From an uncultured Bacteroidales bacterium (GTDB taxonomy: Bacteria; Bacteroidota; Bacteroidia; Bacteroidales; Lentimicrobiaceae), in assembly GCA_937864935.1 (NCBI GenBank), contig CALMDN010000166.1, positions 1-16,523 on the forward strand: a stretch of 16,523 nt of DNA. The letters run 5' to 3'. The notes beneath the pieces are model-generated. The model made no database searches. It was given only the letters and a program-made list of their open reading frames with translations, and was not told where the DNA came from. This document shows positions 1-6,446 of the stretch, piece after piece. The translations under genes were made by a program, and so were the position numbers. Numbering within the stretch: position 1 is the stretch's first letter; each line of letters starts with the position of its first letter.

Positions 1-702
1 GTTTCCAAGCGTGATGTTCTGACCAACAACCGTATAGCTCTGGGCAATGCCTCCATCAACCGTATAGCTCACCGTGAACGAATTGATCGGGGTTGATCCT
101 TCGTTTGATACGACCCCTTTCAGGTCAAACTCCTGTCCGCCCTGAACATAGCGGGGAATATCCACCGATGAAAGTCCGGCATCCAGGTCCAGTGGTGTGA
201 ACAGCTTGATGTTGTCAATAAACCAGTAATCGACGTTATACAGATTACCGGTAATGAAGATACAGAACTGGAAATTGCTGACACTGACATTGCTTAACTC
301 AACAACCTGTGTTTTAGGACCCTGATTACCGGTGGGTGACACCTGCCAGGCAACGGTCCAGGCACCTGCGCCAATTCTGGTGGCTACGCCGATCGAGGGA
401 CCGTTGGCATACCAGTCATACAGGTATTTAAACGAAAGATTTACATTGGATGTCCCTGTCAGGTCAATGACCGGGGAGACCAATCGTGAAGTAGTATTCT
501 GATTAATGTAGGTAAACTTGGCTTCAGGGGAAGTGCCGCCGGCATTGCTGCTCGGACTGGATGACCATTGGTTGGGCAGGCCTTCAAAGCTCCAGCCTGA
601 CGGTGGCATGGCTCCTGATCCGAAATCCTCCAGCAGGTATGTCTGCCCGTACGAAACTGTAGCAAGGACCAACGCTGCAAACAAAATGTAAATCTTTTTC
701 AT
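1..702 (-). CDS. Secreted choice-of-anchor-J-like (jelly-roll) protein, C-terminus outside window
   Basis: An open frame runs from the ATG at 702 to the left edge, giving 234 residues with no stop. The protein starts with a clear Sec signal peptide (MKKIYILFAALVLATVSYG, then QTY). Residues about 20-170 look like the jelly-roll 'choice-of-anchor J'/cleaved-adhesin fold: LLEDF near the start, an SRLVSPVIDLTG strand, an LSFKY strand, and the closing DYWFIDNIKLF strand. From about residue 172 (LDAGLSSVDIP) a CARDB/Ig-like strand set begins. In many marine Bacteroidota proteins this order precedes an Omp28/thioredoxin-like part and a type IX secretion signal, but that part is beyond the edge here, so it is inference. 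A putative promoter lies about 50-85 bases upstream. The protein is probably exported to the periplasm or cell surface. The family call is moderate and the substrate is unknown. Confidence 0.75.
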   Translation of the reverse strand, partial: MKKIYILFAALVLATVSYGQTYLLEDFGSGAMPPSGWSFEGLPNQWSSSPSSNAGGTSPEAKFTYINQNTTSRLVSPVIDLTGTSNVNLSFKYLYDWYANGPSIGVATRIGAGAWTVAWQVSPTGNQGPKTQVVELSNVSVSNFQFCIFITGNLYNVDYWFIDNIKLFTPLDLDAGLSSVDIPRYVQGGQEFDLKGVVSNEGSTPINSFTVSYTVDGGIAQSYTVVGQNITLGN

Positions 703-754
703 GGCTGTTTGATTGATAAGATTAAAAAGAAAACCGTGTACTCCGGCAAGGCAG

Positions 755-785
755 TAAAAGTAAACACGAAAAAGGGTTTTGCAAA
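755..785 (-). promoter_or_regulatory. Putative Bacteroidota promoter of the secreted protein gene
   Basis: Read on the minus strand, TTTG (785-782), 19 bases, then TACTTTTA (762-755). This fits the Bacteroidota sigma pattern TTTG-N19/21-TAnnTTTG with one mismatch in the last position. Transcription would begin near 748, giving a leader of about 45 nt before the ATG at 702. Confidence 0.45.
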
Positions 786-856
786 TTTTTTAATAAGAAT
801 ATTTGATGTAAAGCTATCTATTTATGAACATAGGTTCAGAAAGCCATGCGGGCTTA

Positions 857-893
857 AACAAAAAGGGCGTAACCCCCGTTTGGTCACGCCCCT
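857..893 (-). terminator. Intrinsic terminator of the peroxiredoxin gene
   Basis: An imperfect GC-rich hairpin (arm 865-874 against 882-891, one A/C mismatch, 7-base loop) is followed on the minus strand by TTTTTGTTT. It sits 27 bases past the peroxiredoxin stop, in the right orientation to end that transcript. Confidence 0.75.
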
Positions 894-919
894 GAAAATG
901 CTATGGATTTATTTGTATA

Positions 920-1549
920 TCAGTGCTTTGCCAGATAATCGGCAACACCGTCATGGGTATCTTTCATCCCAGCTTTTCCGGGTTCCCAGTTGGCGGGACA
1001 AACTTCGCCGTTTTCTTCAAAATACTGCAACGCATCGAGCATACGCAGGGTTTCGTCTACATTACGGCCCAGCGGAAAATTGTTCACCGTTTCATGGTGA
1101 ACCATCCCGTTTTTATCAATCAGGAACAATCCGCGGTAAGCAATCATGGGCCCGTTGGAAACCATTTCCCCGTTTTCGTTCCAGTCGTATTCACCGGCCA
1201 GTACCCCAAAGTTGGCACTGATGGTTTTGGCGGTATCGGCAACCACAGGATAAGTAACTCCCTTGATGCCACCCTGGTTTTTCGACATCTGCAACCAGCC
1301 CCAGTGTGATTCCTCTGTATCGGTTGAGCAGGCTACCACAGCGCAGTTGCGCTTCTCAAAATCCGCCAGTCTGGCCTGAAATGCATGCAATTCGGTGGGA
1401 CAAACGAACGTGAAATCCTTCGGATAAAAGAAAAACACCACGTATTGTTTACCAAGGTACTGATCAAGCGAAAAATTCTCAACTACTTCTCCGCCGTTAA
1501 CAACGGCACTTGCCTTGAATGAAGGCGCATTTTTTCCAACTAATGACAT
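920..1549 (-). CDS. 2-Cys peroxiredoxin, AhpC/Prx1 type
   Basis: A cytosolic thiol peroxidase of 209 residues that would reduce H2O2 and organic hydroperoxides. The peroxidatic cysteine is C50 within FYPKDFTFVCPTE, with the conserved Pro and Thr around it. The resolving cysteine is C184 in GEVCPANW near the C-terminus, so this is a typical 2-Cys enzyme. The active-site arginine lies in AYRGLFLID. Length is normal for Prx1/AhpC. The frame could extend to a TTG at 1561, but the ATG at 1549 gives the family-typical MSLVGKNAP start and is preferred. The gene stands alone: the dCMP deaminase upstream ends 148 bases away and a terminator follows. No AhpF-like reductase is in the window, so the electron donor is not shown. 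No PerR or OxyR site was recognised, but a small palindrome lies upstream (1583-1597). Confidence 0.95.
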   Translation of the reverse strand: MSLVGKNAPSFKASAVVNGGEVVENFSLDQYLGKQYVVFFFYPKDFTFVCPTELHAFQARLADFEKRNCAVVACSTDTEESHWGWLQMSKNQGGIKGVTYPVVADTAKTISANFGVLAGEYDWNENGEMVSNGPMIAYRGLFLIDKNGMVHHETVNNFPLGRNVDETLRMLDALQYFEENGEVCPANWEPGKAGMKDTHDGVADYLAKH

Positions 1550-1582
1550 ACTATTAAGCAATTAATAAAGTTAATACTTCAG

Positions 1583-1597
1583 AACAGGATACCTGTT
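1583..1597. promoter_or_regulatory. Perfect short palindrome upstream of the peroxiredoxin gene
   Basis: AACAGG-ATA-CCTGTT is a perfect 6-bp inverted repeat with a 3-base centre, 34 bases upstream of the peroxiredoxin ATG. It could be an operator or a leader hairpin. A match this short also occurs by chance. Confidence 0.3.
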
Positions 1598-1620
1598 TAC
1601 TTCTGATAAACACACGAGAT

Positions 1621-1643
1621 GCCTGCTATGTTCGGTAGCAGGC
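1621..1643. repeat. Perfect 8-bp inverted repeat between dCMP deaminase and peroxiredoxin genes
   Basis: GCCTGCTA at 1621-1628 pairs exactly with TAGCAGGC at 1636-1643 across a 7-base loop. It lies 55 bases past the dCMP deaminase stop on the minus strand. It may be that gene's transcript end, but no U-run follows the stem on that strand, so an intrinsic terminator is only a possibility. Confidence 0.45.
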
Positions 1644-1697
1644 AACTTAAAATTTGATTTTCCGGCTTCTGCTGAGGACCAGCTTGCCCGTAAACTT

Positions 1698-2189
1698 CTA
1701 CTGATTGTCGTATTTCATAATTTCTTCAATCACATAATCCAGCTGAATCCCGGCCTCCTTAAACATTTCTTCCGACTCACTCCCGGCATGGTACTTCTTT
1801 TCACACACCACCCGTTCAATACCACAGTTGATGATGAGCATGGCACAGGTGCGGCAGGGAGTCATGCGGCAGTAAAGCGTTGCTCCTTCAAGGGCGATGC
1901 CAAGCCTCGCAGCCTGACAGATGGCATTCTGCTCTGCATGAACGGTGCGCACACAATGGTTGGTCACCTTTCCGTCTTCGTGGGTCATCTGCTTGAAGAG
2001 GTGTCCGACATCGTCGCAATGCGGCAAACCGATGGGAGAACCCACATAACCGGTTACCAGAATCTGCTTGTTACGGGCAATCACGCAACCACTGCGGCCC
2101 CGGTCGCAGGTGGCACGTTTGGCAATGGTGTTGGCCACTTCCATAAAGTACTCGTCCCAGGTTGGGCGGATGTATTTTTTTTCTTCCAT
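1698..2189 (-). CDS. Deoxycytidylate (dCMP) deaminase
   Basis: A zinc-dependent cytosolic enzyme of 163 residues, expected to deaminate dCMP to dUMP and so supply thymidylate synthesis. The zinc site is complete: H84 in TVHAEQNAI, with E86 as proton shuttle, and C112/C115 in TPCRTC. The substrate-binding stretch GYVGSPIGLPHC (residues 47-58) is characteristic of the dCMP deaminase/ComEB branch rather than of cytidine or tRNA-adenosine deaminases. Length is normal. The ATG at 2189 (MEEKKYIRPTWDEYF) is the natural start, since the WDEYF helix is the usual N-terminus. The gene has its own promoter and diverges from the BlaI operon. Confidence 0.93.
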   Translation of the reverse strand: MEEKKYIRPTWDEYFMEVANTIAKRATCDRGRSGCVIARNKQILVTGYVGSPIGLPHCDDVGHLFKQMTHEDGKVTNHCVRTVHAEQNAICQAARLGIALEGATLYCRMTPCRTCAMLIINCGIERVVCEKKYHAGSESEEMFKEAGIQLDYVIEEIMKYDNQ

Positions 2190-2267
2190 GAATCAGATTA
2201 TTACAATTATGCCCTGGCTGAAGGAATCTGAGTATCCGGATATAGCAGTATTCCCCTACCTTCTCTA

Positions 2268-2297
2268 CAAAGGTAGCACCTTATTCATTGGTTCAAA
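2268..2297 (-). promoter_or_regulatory. Putative promoter of dCMP deaminase gene
   Basis: On the minus strand, TTTG (2297-2294), 18 bases, then TACCTTTG (2275-2268), an exact TAnnTTTG -7 element. The spacer is one base shorter than usual. Predicted leader is about 70 nt. A perfect 7-bp inverted repeat (CTACCTT 2256-2262 with AAGGTAG 2270-2276) overlaps the -7 element. Confidence 0.55.
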
Positions 2298-2328
2298 AAA
2301 CATTCTTCCAACAAAACTCAAAAAAAAC

Positions 2329-2359
2329 TTGACAAACTAAACTTTTAGTTGTAACTTTG
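2329..2359 (+). promoter_or_regulatory. Promoter of the BlaI/M56 operon
   Basis: TTG at 2329-2331 (the -33 element), 20 bases, then TAACTTTG at 2352-2359, an exact TAnnTTTG -7 element. Transcription would start near 2366, about 42 bases before the regulator ATG. Two palindromic operators overlap and follow it. Confidence 0.75.
2335..2350. promoter_or_regulatory. BlaI-type operator 1 (between -33 and -7)
   Basis: AACTAAA-CT-TTTAGTT is a perfect 7+2+7 palindrome lying between the promoter elements. A bound dimer should block polymerase. The second copy lies 36 bases downstream, centre to centre. Assignment to the BlaI homologue is inferred from position and from the self-regulation usual in the family. 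Confidence 0.7.
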
Positions 2360-2370
2360 ACATACTTTTA

Positions 2371-2386
2371 AACTAAGTTTTTAGTT
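2371..2386. promoter_or_regulatory. BlaI-type operator 2 (just after the transcription start)
   Basis: AACTAAG-TT-TTTAGTT repeats operator 1 with a single arm mismatch, a few bases past the predicted transcription start and 21 bases before the regulator ATG. Paired sites around the promoter are typical of BlaI/MecI autorepression. Confidence 0.65.
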
Positions 2387-2407
2387 ATTATAAAAACCTT
2401 TCACTGA

Positions 2408-2788
2408 ATGAAAGAACTGACAAGAGCAGAAGAACAGGTAATGCAGCTTCTCTGGCGCATTGGCAAAGGGCATGTAAACGATCTGCTCGGGTATTTCCCG
2501 GAACCAAAACCGGCGTATAACACAGTCTCCACCATCATCCGTATCCTTGAGAAGAAGGAGTTTGTGGGTCACGAAACCGTTGGCAAATCGCACCGCTACT
2601 TCCCAAAAGTCAGCAAACGGGATTATGCCCGTTTTACCATGAAACAGATGCTGAACGGGTATTTCAGCAATTCTTACAAACAGATGGTTTCCTTCTTTGC
2701 ACGCGAGGACAATCTTACGTTGAAGGAAATGGAAGAAATCCGCCTGCTGATGGAACAACAGATCAACGAAAAAAAGCAACAGCCATGA
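2408..2788 (+). CDS. BlaI/MecI/CopY-family transcriptional repressor
   Basis: A 126-residue DNA-binding repressor. The N-terminal winged helix (about residues 4-70) starts with LTRAEEQVMQLLW, the standard BlaI opening. It continues with YNTVSTIIRILEKKEFV (37-53), the recognition helix, and a beta-wing ending SHRYFPKV. The C-terminal helices (75-122) should form the dimer interface and hold the site that a partner peptidase cuts; the exact scissile bond cannot be placed by eye. The next gene begins inside its stop codon (ATGA), so the two are translationally coupled, as in blaI-blaR1 and mecI-mecR1 pairs. The two palindromes upstream suggest that it represses its own operon. No beta-lactamase gene is nearby, so resistance is not implied. 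Confidence 0.93.
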   Translation: MKELTRAEEQVMQLLWRIGKGHVNDLLGYFPEPKPAYNTVSTIIRILEKKEFVGHETVGKSHRYFPKVSKRDYARFTMKQMLNGYFSNSYKQMVSFFAREDNLTLKEMEEIRLLMEQQINEKKQQP

Positions 2789-4776
2789 GCTTCCTCTATC
2801 TCTACCTGATGAAAGTCGCCCTGATCAATGCCTTGATGCTGGGCTTCTACCATTTTGCCATTCGCCCTGGCCGCAACCTGAAGCTGATGCGGGGCGTTTT
2901 ACTGCTGACCATTGTTCTGCCGCTGTTGCTGCCACTCATCCCGCAGCCCGTGCTCCACAGGGAGCAGGCTACACTGCCGGTATATGTATTTTCGGTGCCT
3001 GAGGTAACCCAGGCAGTGGTCGTCAGTTCCGGAGAAGAGCCCGGGCTGCTTCAACTGATGCAGAATGCCCTTTATCCGGCCATCGTGGTGGTACTGATGC
3101 TCGGGTTGTTGATTTCTGTGATGACCGTCTTCAGAAAACTACTGGCGGCAGTAAAAAGACCAACCCCTCTCGGCGAGGTAATCATCGACAACAAAGCCCG
3201 GAGTCCCTATTCCTTTTTCCGGTGGGTGTTCTTCTCCGACGAAAGTCTCCTCCATCCGGCCGCACCGTTCCTGCTGCGGCATGAATTCAGCCATGTAAAA
3301 CACGGTCATAGTTTCGACCGCCTGCTGTCGGCCATGTTCAGGGCGCTTTTCTGGTTCAGCCCTTTCGCCTACCTCACCAACCGCCTGCTGTCAGAGGTAC
3401 ATGAATACCAGGCCGATGCCGATGCCACCGCCGCCATGGGCGACAAAACCAGCTACGGCAGGCTCATGCTTACCTTCGCCGGCCTGCCCGGACAGAATCA
3501 AATCATCAATCCTTTCAGTGCACACCTTAAAAAACGCATCATCATGCTAAATCAACTCAAGCCTGCCAGAATTCATGTAACAAGAATCATAGGCGGAATT
3601 ACAGTCATTCTTGCGGTGATTTTCTTCACTTCCATGGTTCAGCCCTCCGGAAAAAAAATAAATAGTCCCACAAACAATGGTACAGAACCGGCAGCAGCTA
3701 TCAATGAAGCTGACGCAAGTGCCACCGCTACTTTCACTGAAGGGACTGATGATACCATCTCTCCGGCAGAATTCCCCGGTGGGGATGAAGCCAGAATCCG
3801 GTTTTACATGGAAAATATCCGCTATCCGAAGGAAGCCAGGGAGAAAAACATTCAGGGCGTAGTTCAGTACAAGGTTTTTATTGAAACTGATGGCAGGGTT
3901 ACTTCGCCTGAGATCATTTCAGGCATCGGCGGAGGCTGTGACGAGGAGGTGCTCAGGGTTGCAGCCATGATGCCGGCCTGGAAACCCGCCATGAAAGATG
4001 GCAAAGCAGTCAGAACTTCTGTTATTTTGCCCATCAGTTTCAAATTGTCAGATGGTTCGGAAAAAGATGAAAATGATGAAGTCTTCATGGTAGTGGAAGT
4101 CGCTCCGCAATTCACCGGAGGACAGGACGCCATGGTTGAATACCTGAAGAAGAACATCAGCTATCCCGAAACTGCACGGAAGAACAAAACCGAGGGCACG
4201 GTCTATGTTTCCTTTATCATTGAGAAGGAAGGGCAGGTAAGCAATGTTAAGATTCTCAGGGGGATCGGCAGCGGCTGTGACGAGGTGGCGCAGAAGGCGG
4301 TTCAGGATATGCCACCATGGGTCCCGGGCAAACAACGGGGAAAAGCCGTTCGCGTACAATATAATCTTCCCGTTAAATTTACACTTGGCGAAGGAGAAAA
4401 GCACTCCACGTATTCAGTCCCGGAAGAAAAAAAGTCTGCAAATAATGAAGTTTTTACCGTAGTGGAACAACCACCGGTTTTCCCGGGCGGAGACGATGCA
4501 CGGATAGCCTACCTTGTTAACAACATCAATTATCCTGCGGAGGCCAAAAGCAAGGGAATTCAGGGTACGGTTTATGTAACCTTCGTGATTGAACCGGATG
4601 GGACAGTCAGCAATGTTAAAGTATTGCGGGGTGTACATGCATTGCTTGACAAGGAGGCTGTCAGGGTTATTCAGTCCATGCCTGCCTGGACACCCGGCAA
4701 ACAACGCGGCGAACCGGTGAGGGTGCAGTTTAATACGCCGGTTAAATTCTCTCTCGAAAAGGGTAAAACCAAATAA
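2785..4776 (+). CDS. M56 (BlaR1-type) membrane metallopeptidase with three TonB C-terminal domains
   Basis: A 663-residue inner-membrane zinc peptidase. Hydrophobic segments lie near residues 5-25, 35-53, 95-115 and 268-285. The cytosolic M56 catalytic part holds HEFSH (166-170) and a likely third ligand, E207, in VHEYQADAD. After the last membrane segment comes a Ser/Thr/Ala-rich linker. Three TonB C-terminal domains in tandem follow (about 329-421, 440-534, 565-657), each with an F(P/T)GG start, an NI.YP.A turn, a V...F.IE..G.V strand and an MP.W.PG/PA..GK.V finish. Family members would cut the co-encoded BlaI repressor on receiving an envelope signal. No penicillin-binding sensor domain is present, and the TonB domains are the obvious extracytoplasmic part. 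Domains 1 and 2 have a Cys (C385, C498) that domain 3 lacks. The signal and any TonB transport role are unknown. Confidence 0.92.
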   Translation: MSFLYLYLMKVALINALMLGFYHFAIRPGRNLKLMRGVLLLTIVLPLLLPLIPQPVLHREQATLPVYVFSVPEVTQAVVVSSGEEPGLLQLMQNALYPAIVVVLMLGLLISVMTVFRKLLAAVKRPTPLGEVIIDNKARSPYSFFRWVFFSDESLLHPAAPFLLRHEFSHVKHGHSFDRLLSAMFRALFWFSPFAYLTNRLLSEVHEYQADADATAAMGDKTSYGRLMLTFAGLPGQNQIINPFSAHLKKRIIMLNQLKPARIHVTRIIGGITVILAVIFFTSMVQPSGKKINSPTNNGTEPAAAINEADASATATFTEGTDDTISPAEFPGGDEARIRFYMENIRYPKEAREKNIQGVVQYKVFIETDGRVTSPEIISGIGGGCDEEVLRVAAMMPAWKPAMKDGKAVRTSVILPISFKLSDGSEKDENDEVFMVVEVAPQFTGGQDAMVEYLKKNISYPETARKNKTEGTVYVSFIIEKEGQVSNVKILRGIGSGCDEVAQKAVQDMPPWVPGKQRGKAVRVQYNLPVKFTLGEGEKHSTYSVPEEKKSANNEVFTVVEQPPVFPGGDDARIAYLVNNINYPAEAKSKGIQGTVYVTFVIEPDGTVSNVKVLRGVHALLDKEAVRVIQSMPAWTPGKQRGEPVRVQFNTPVKFSLEKGKTK

Positions 4777-4778
4777 CA

Positions 4779-5210
4779 ATGGCCAGAATATTTGTGCTTG
4801 CAATGATCATACTGTATCCGGCCTTCAGCCATGCTGCGTGGCCGTTAAAGAAGGAAGTAAACCGTTACGACGCCCTTGGACGCCGCCAGGGCAAATGGAT
4901 AACCTGGTGGGACAAGGAGAAGAAAATCCCGATGAACATCGAGCGCTACAAAGATGGCAGGGAAAGAGGGCGGTGCCGTTACTATTACATGGATGGCACC
5001 AAACGGTTGCTGTTCAATGCCCGCAAAGATGGCCGCATGAAGGTGAAATACTACCTTGAATCAGGCCAGCTGGAGAAAAAAGGCTGGGCGGTTATGATTT
5101 ACGACACAAAAGAAATCAGGTACAGCTGGAATGGCAGATGGAAGTTCTTCGAGGAAGGCAAGCTGGTGAAAAAGTCTGTTTACAGAATGGGGGAAGAAGT
5201 TACAGAATAG
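4779..5210 (+). CDS. Small secreted MORN/YwqK-like repeat protein
   Basis: A 143-residue protein with a signal peptide (MARIFVLAMIILYPAFSHA, cleavage after about 19). It then carries degenerate MORN-2/YwqK-type repeats, for example RYDALGRRQGKWITWW (29-44), RYKDGRERGRCRYYYMDG (56-73), ARKDGRMKVKYYLESGQL (81-98) and YSWNGRWKFFEEGKL. These are short beta-hairpins with the pattern DG..xG.w.yy.nG. The ATG lies two bases past the M56 stop, so the gene belongs to the BlaI/M56 operon. Proteins of this type are often annotated 'YwqK antitoxin', but nothing here supports a toxin-antitoxin role. It is predicted to be periplasmic or envelope-associated and might interact with the sensor's TonB domains, which is inference only. 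Confidence 0.8.
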   Translation: MARIFVLAMIILYPAFSHAAWPLKKEVNRYDALGRRQGKWITWWDKEKKIPMNIERYKDGRERGRCRYYYMDGTKRLLFNARKDGRMKVKYYLESGQLEKKGWAVMIYDTKEIRYSWNGRWKFFEEGKLVKKSVYRMGEEVTE

Positions 5211-5233
5211 ATTTAAGTCTGAAACGGATTCAG

Positions 5234-5275
5234 AATAAGCGGTCTTCCATCAGGCAGGCCACTTATTAATTTTTG
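5234..5275 (+). terminator. Possible terminator of the BlaI/M56 operon
   Basis: AATAAG (5234-5239) pairs with CTTATT (5262-5267), and inside it GGTC (5241-5244) pairs with GGCC (5257-5260, one G-U pair). AATTTTTG follows directly. The stem is interrupted and the loop is 12 bases, so this is moderate. A second small hairpin (TCTGAA 5218-5223 with TTCAGA 5229-5234) precedes it. Confidence 0.45.
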
Positions 5276-5345
5276 TTAAATCTACCGGTACAATTAAACC
5301 AGGTCCTTCGCTGTTTTGTTGTTCTGAAAATTAAATCATACCCCC

Positions 5346-5609
5346 ATGAATTGTCCAGTCTGCAATATAGCCCTGAATATCACCGAACGTTCCGGTGTTG
5401 AAATTGATTATTGTCCCAAATGCCGCGGCATCTGGCTCGACCGTGGCGAGCTTGACAAGATCCTCGAACGATCGGTTCAGGCGGAGGTCCGGCCAACTCC
5501 GGCCCCCCAGGTGAAATACGACGACGATCATTACAAACGTCACCCGCAGGGCTACGGTTATCCCCACAAAAAGAAGAAAAATTTCCTCGAGGATATCTTT
5601 GATTTTTAA
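5346..5609 (+). CDS. zf-TFIIB-type zinc-ribbon protein
   Basis: An 87-residue cytosolic protein. The N-terminal zinc ribbon has ligands C3 and C6 (CPVC) and C23 and C26 (CPKC), followed by the family signature RGIWLDRGELDKILE (27-41). This matches the bacterial 'transcription factor zinc-finger' (zf-TFIIB) family. A flexible Pro/Asp/His-rich middle and a short basic-acidic tail ending NFLEDIFDF follow, a tail often seen in this family. Function is not known. The name reflects only the similarity of the ribbon to TFIIB, and no transcription role is shown. The gene has its own terminator at 5677-5710 and is probably monocistronic, being separated from the upstream operon by 135 bases. Confidence 0.85.
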   Translation: MNCPVCNIALNITERSGVEIDYCPKCRGIWLDRGELDKILERSVQAEVRPTPAPQVKYDDDHYKRHPQGYGYPHKKKKNFLEDIFDF

Positions 5610-5676
5610 CCCGCTGCAATCCGGGCATCCCTTAAAGTAAGAAAGCCCGGCATTTATCCTTCTGATAATTTACCAG

Positions 5677-5710
5677 AAATCCGGCAAACCAATCACCGGA
5701 TTTTTTGTTT
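5677..5710 (+). terminator. Intrinsic terminator after the zinc-ribbon gene
   Basis: AAATCCGG (5677-5684) pairs perfectly with CCGGATTT (5696-5703) across an 11-base loop. The stem runs into a T-rich tract (TTTTTTGTTT, 5701-5710). It lies 68 bases past the zinc-ribbon stop. Another short dyad (CCGGGC 5621-5626 with GCCCGG 5645-5650) lies before it. Confidence 0.8.
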
Positions 5711-5738
5711 AATTTATATATCATTTCTTTAAACAAAG

Positions 5739-6407
5739 ATGGCAACAAAAACAAAAAAAAATAAACCTGAGAATCCCGAAAGAGATCTTCAGGCCACCAT
5801 AACAGACGCCTACATCGAATTCTACCTGAATAAAGGGAAGAAACCAGCCTCGGTTTATGAGTTTACGGGCAAATTAAAAATGGAGGAAAAGGATTTCTAT
5901 CAGTTCTTCGGTTCATTCGAAGGTCTTGAAAAAAGTATCTGGGCAGGATTCATCAACACCACCCTCGAAACACTCTCGGATTCAGAAGAGTATGAATCCT
6001 ATCCCGTAAAGCAAAAACTGCTCTCTTTCTACTATACCCTGGCAGAGGTGCTGAAGAGCAAGCGCAGTTTTATTCTTCTCAGCACAGAGAAAGAAGCAGA
6101 ACTGCTGAAAAACCATACACTCTCGAAAGCCCGTGACGTTTTTCAGGCTTTTGTAAGCCAGCTTTTGCAGGAAGGAACGGAATCGGGCGAAATTGTCAAA
6201 CGGCCCTATATTACCGACCGGTACCCAGAAGTATTGTGGCTGCAGTTGTTGTTTGTATTGCGGTTCTGGATAAAAGACGAAAGTGCCGGATTTGAAAAAA
6301 CCGATGCTGCCATCGAAAAGGCGGTAAAGGTATCCTTCGACCTCATGGGACCCGGTGCTGTTGATTCGCTCATCGACATGGTCAGGTTCCTATATCATAA
6401 CCGTTAA
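5739..6407 (+). CDS. TetR-like transcriptional regulator
   Basis: A 222-residue all-helical protein. After a basic N-terminus, residues about 18-64 fit a TetR helix-turn-helix: ATITDAYIEFYLNKG, a helix ending VYEFTGKLKM, then EKDFYQFFGSFEGLEKSIW in place of the usual YYHFxSKEeL. The rest is a ligand-binding/dimerisation-like helical bundle that is not recognisable in detail. The usual Arg/Gly residues of the HTH are weakly conserved, so binding to DNA is inferred. The gene sits 39 bases before the AarF-like kinase on the same strand, an arrangement I recall from other Bacteroidota, and it probably controls or senses for the pair. There is no recognisable Shine-Dalgarno sequence and no operator that I could define. 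Confidence 0.75.
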   Translation: MATKTKKNKPENPERDLQATITDAYIEFYLNKGKKPASVYEFTGKLKMEEKDFYQFFGSFEGLEKSIWAGFINTTLETLSDSEEYESYPVKQKLLSFYYTLAEVLKSKRSFILLSTEKEAELLKNHTLSKARDVFQAFVSQLLQEGTESGEIVKRPYITDRYPEVLWLQLLFVLRFWIKDESAGFEKTDAAIEKAVKVSFDLMGPGAVDSLIDMVRFLYHNR

Positions 6408-6446
6408 TTGCAATCGGTCTGAACTTACTTACTTTTTAACCAACAG

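Noticed and set aside
709..1309. Plus-strand frames (709-1221 and 923-1309)
   Set aside because: Both overlap the peroxiredoxin gene in antisense and show no protein family features.
1549..1561. Longer peroxiredoxin start at a TTG (1561)
   Set aside because: The ATG at 1549 gives the family-typical MSLVGK start and a normal length.
1788..2340. Plus-strand frames 1788-2231 and 2068-2340
   Set aside because: They are antisense to dCMP deaminase and run through its promoter and part of the BlaI operon promoter region. Neither encodes a recognisable protein.
3864..4803. Minus-strand frames under the M56 gene (3864-4157, 4048-4404, 4414-4803)
   Set aside because: These run antisense to the TonB domains; the overlapping frames look like by-products of repeated codon patterns.
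2408..5210. Beta-lactam resistance locus
   Set aside because: BlaI/M56 genes are present but there is no beta-lactamase or penicillin-binding sensor domain, so resistance cannot be claimed.
4779..5210. Toxin-antitoxin pair based on the YwqK label
   Set aside because: The protein is exported and operonic with a sensor, and no toxin gene is adjacent.
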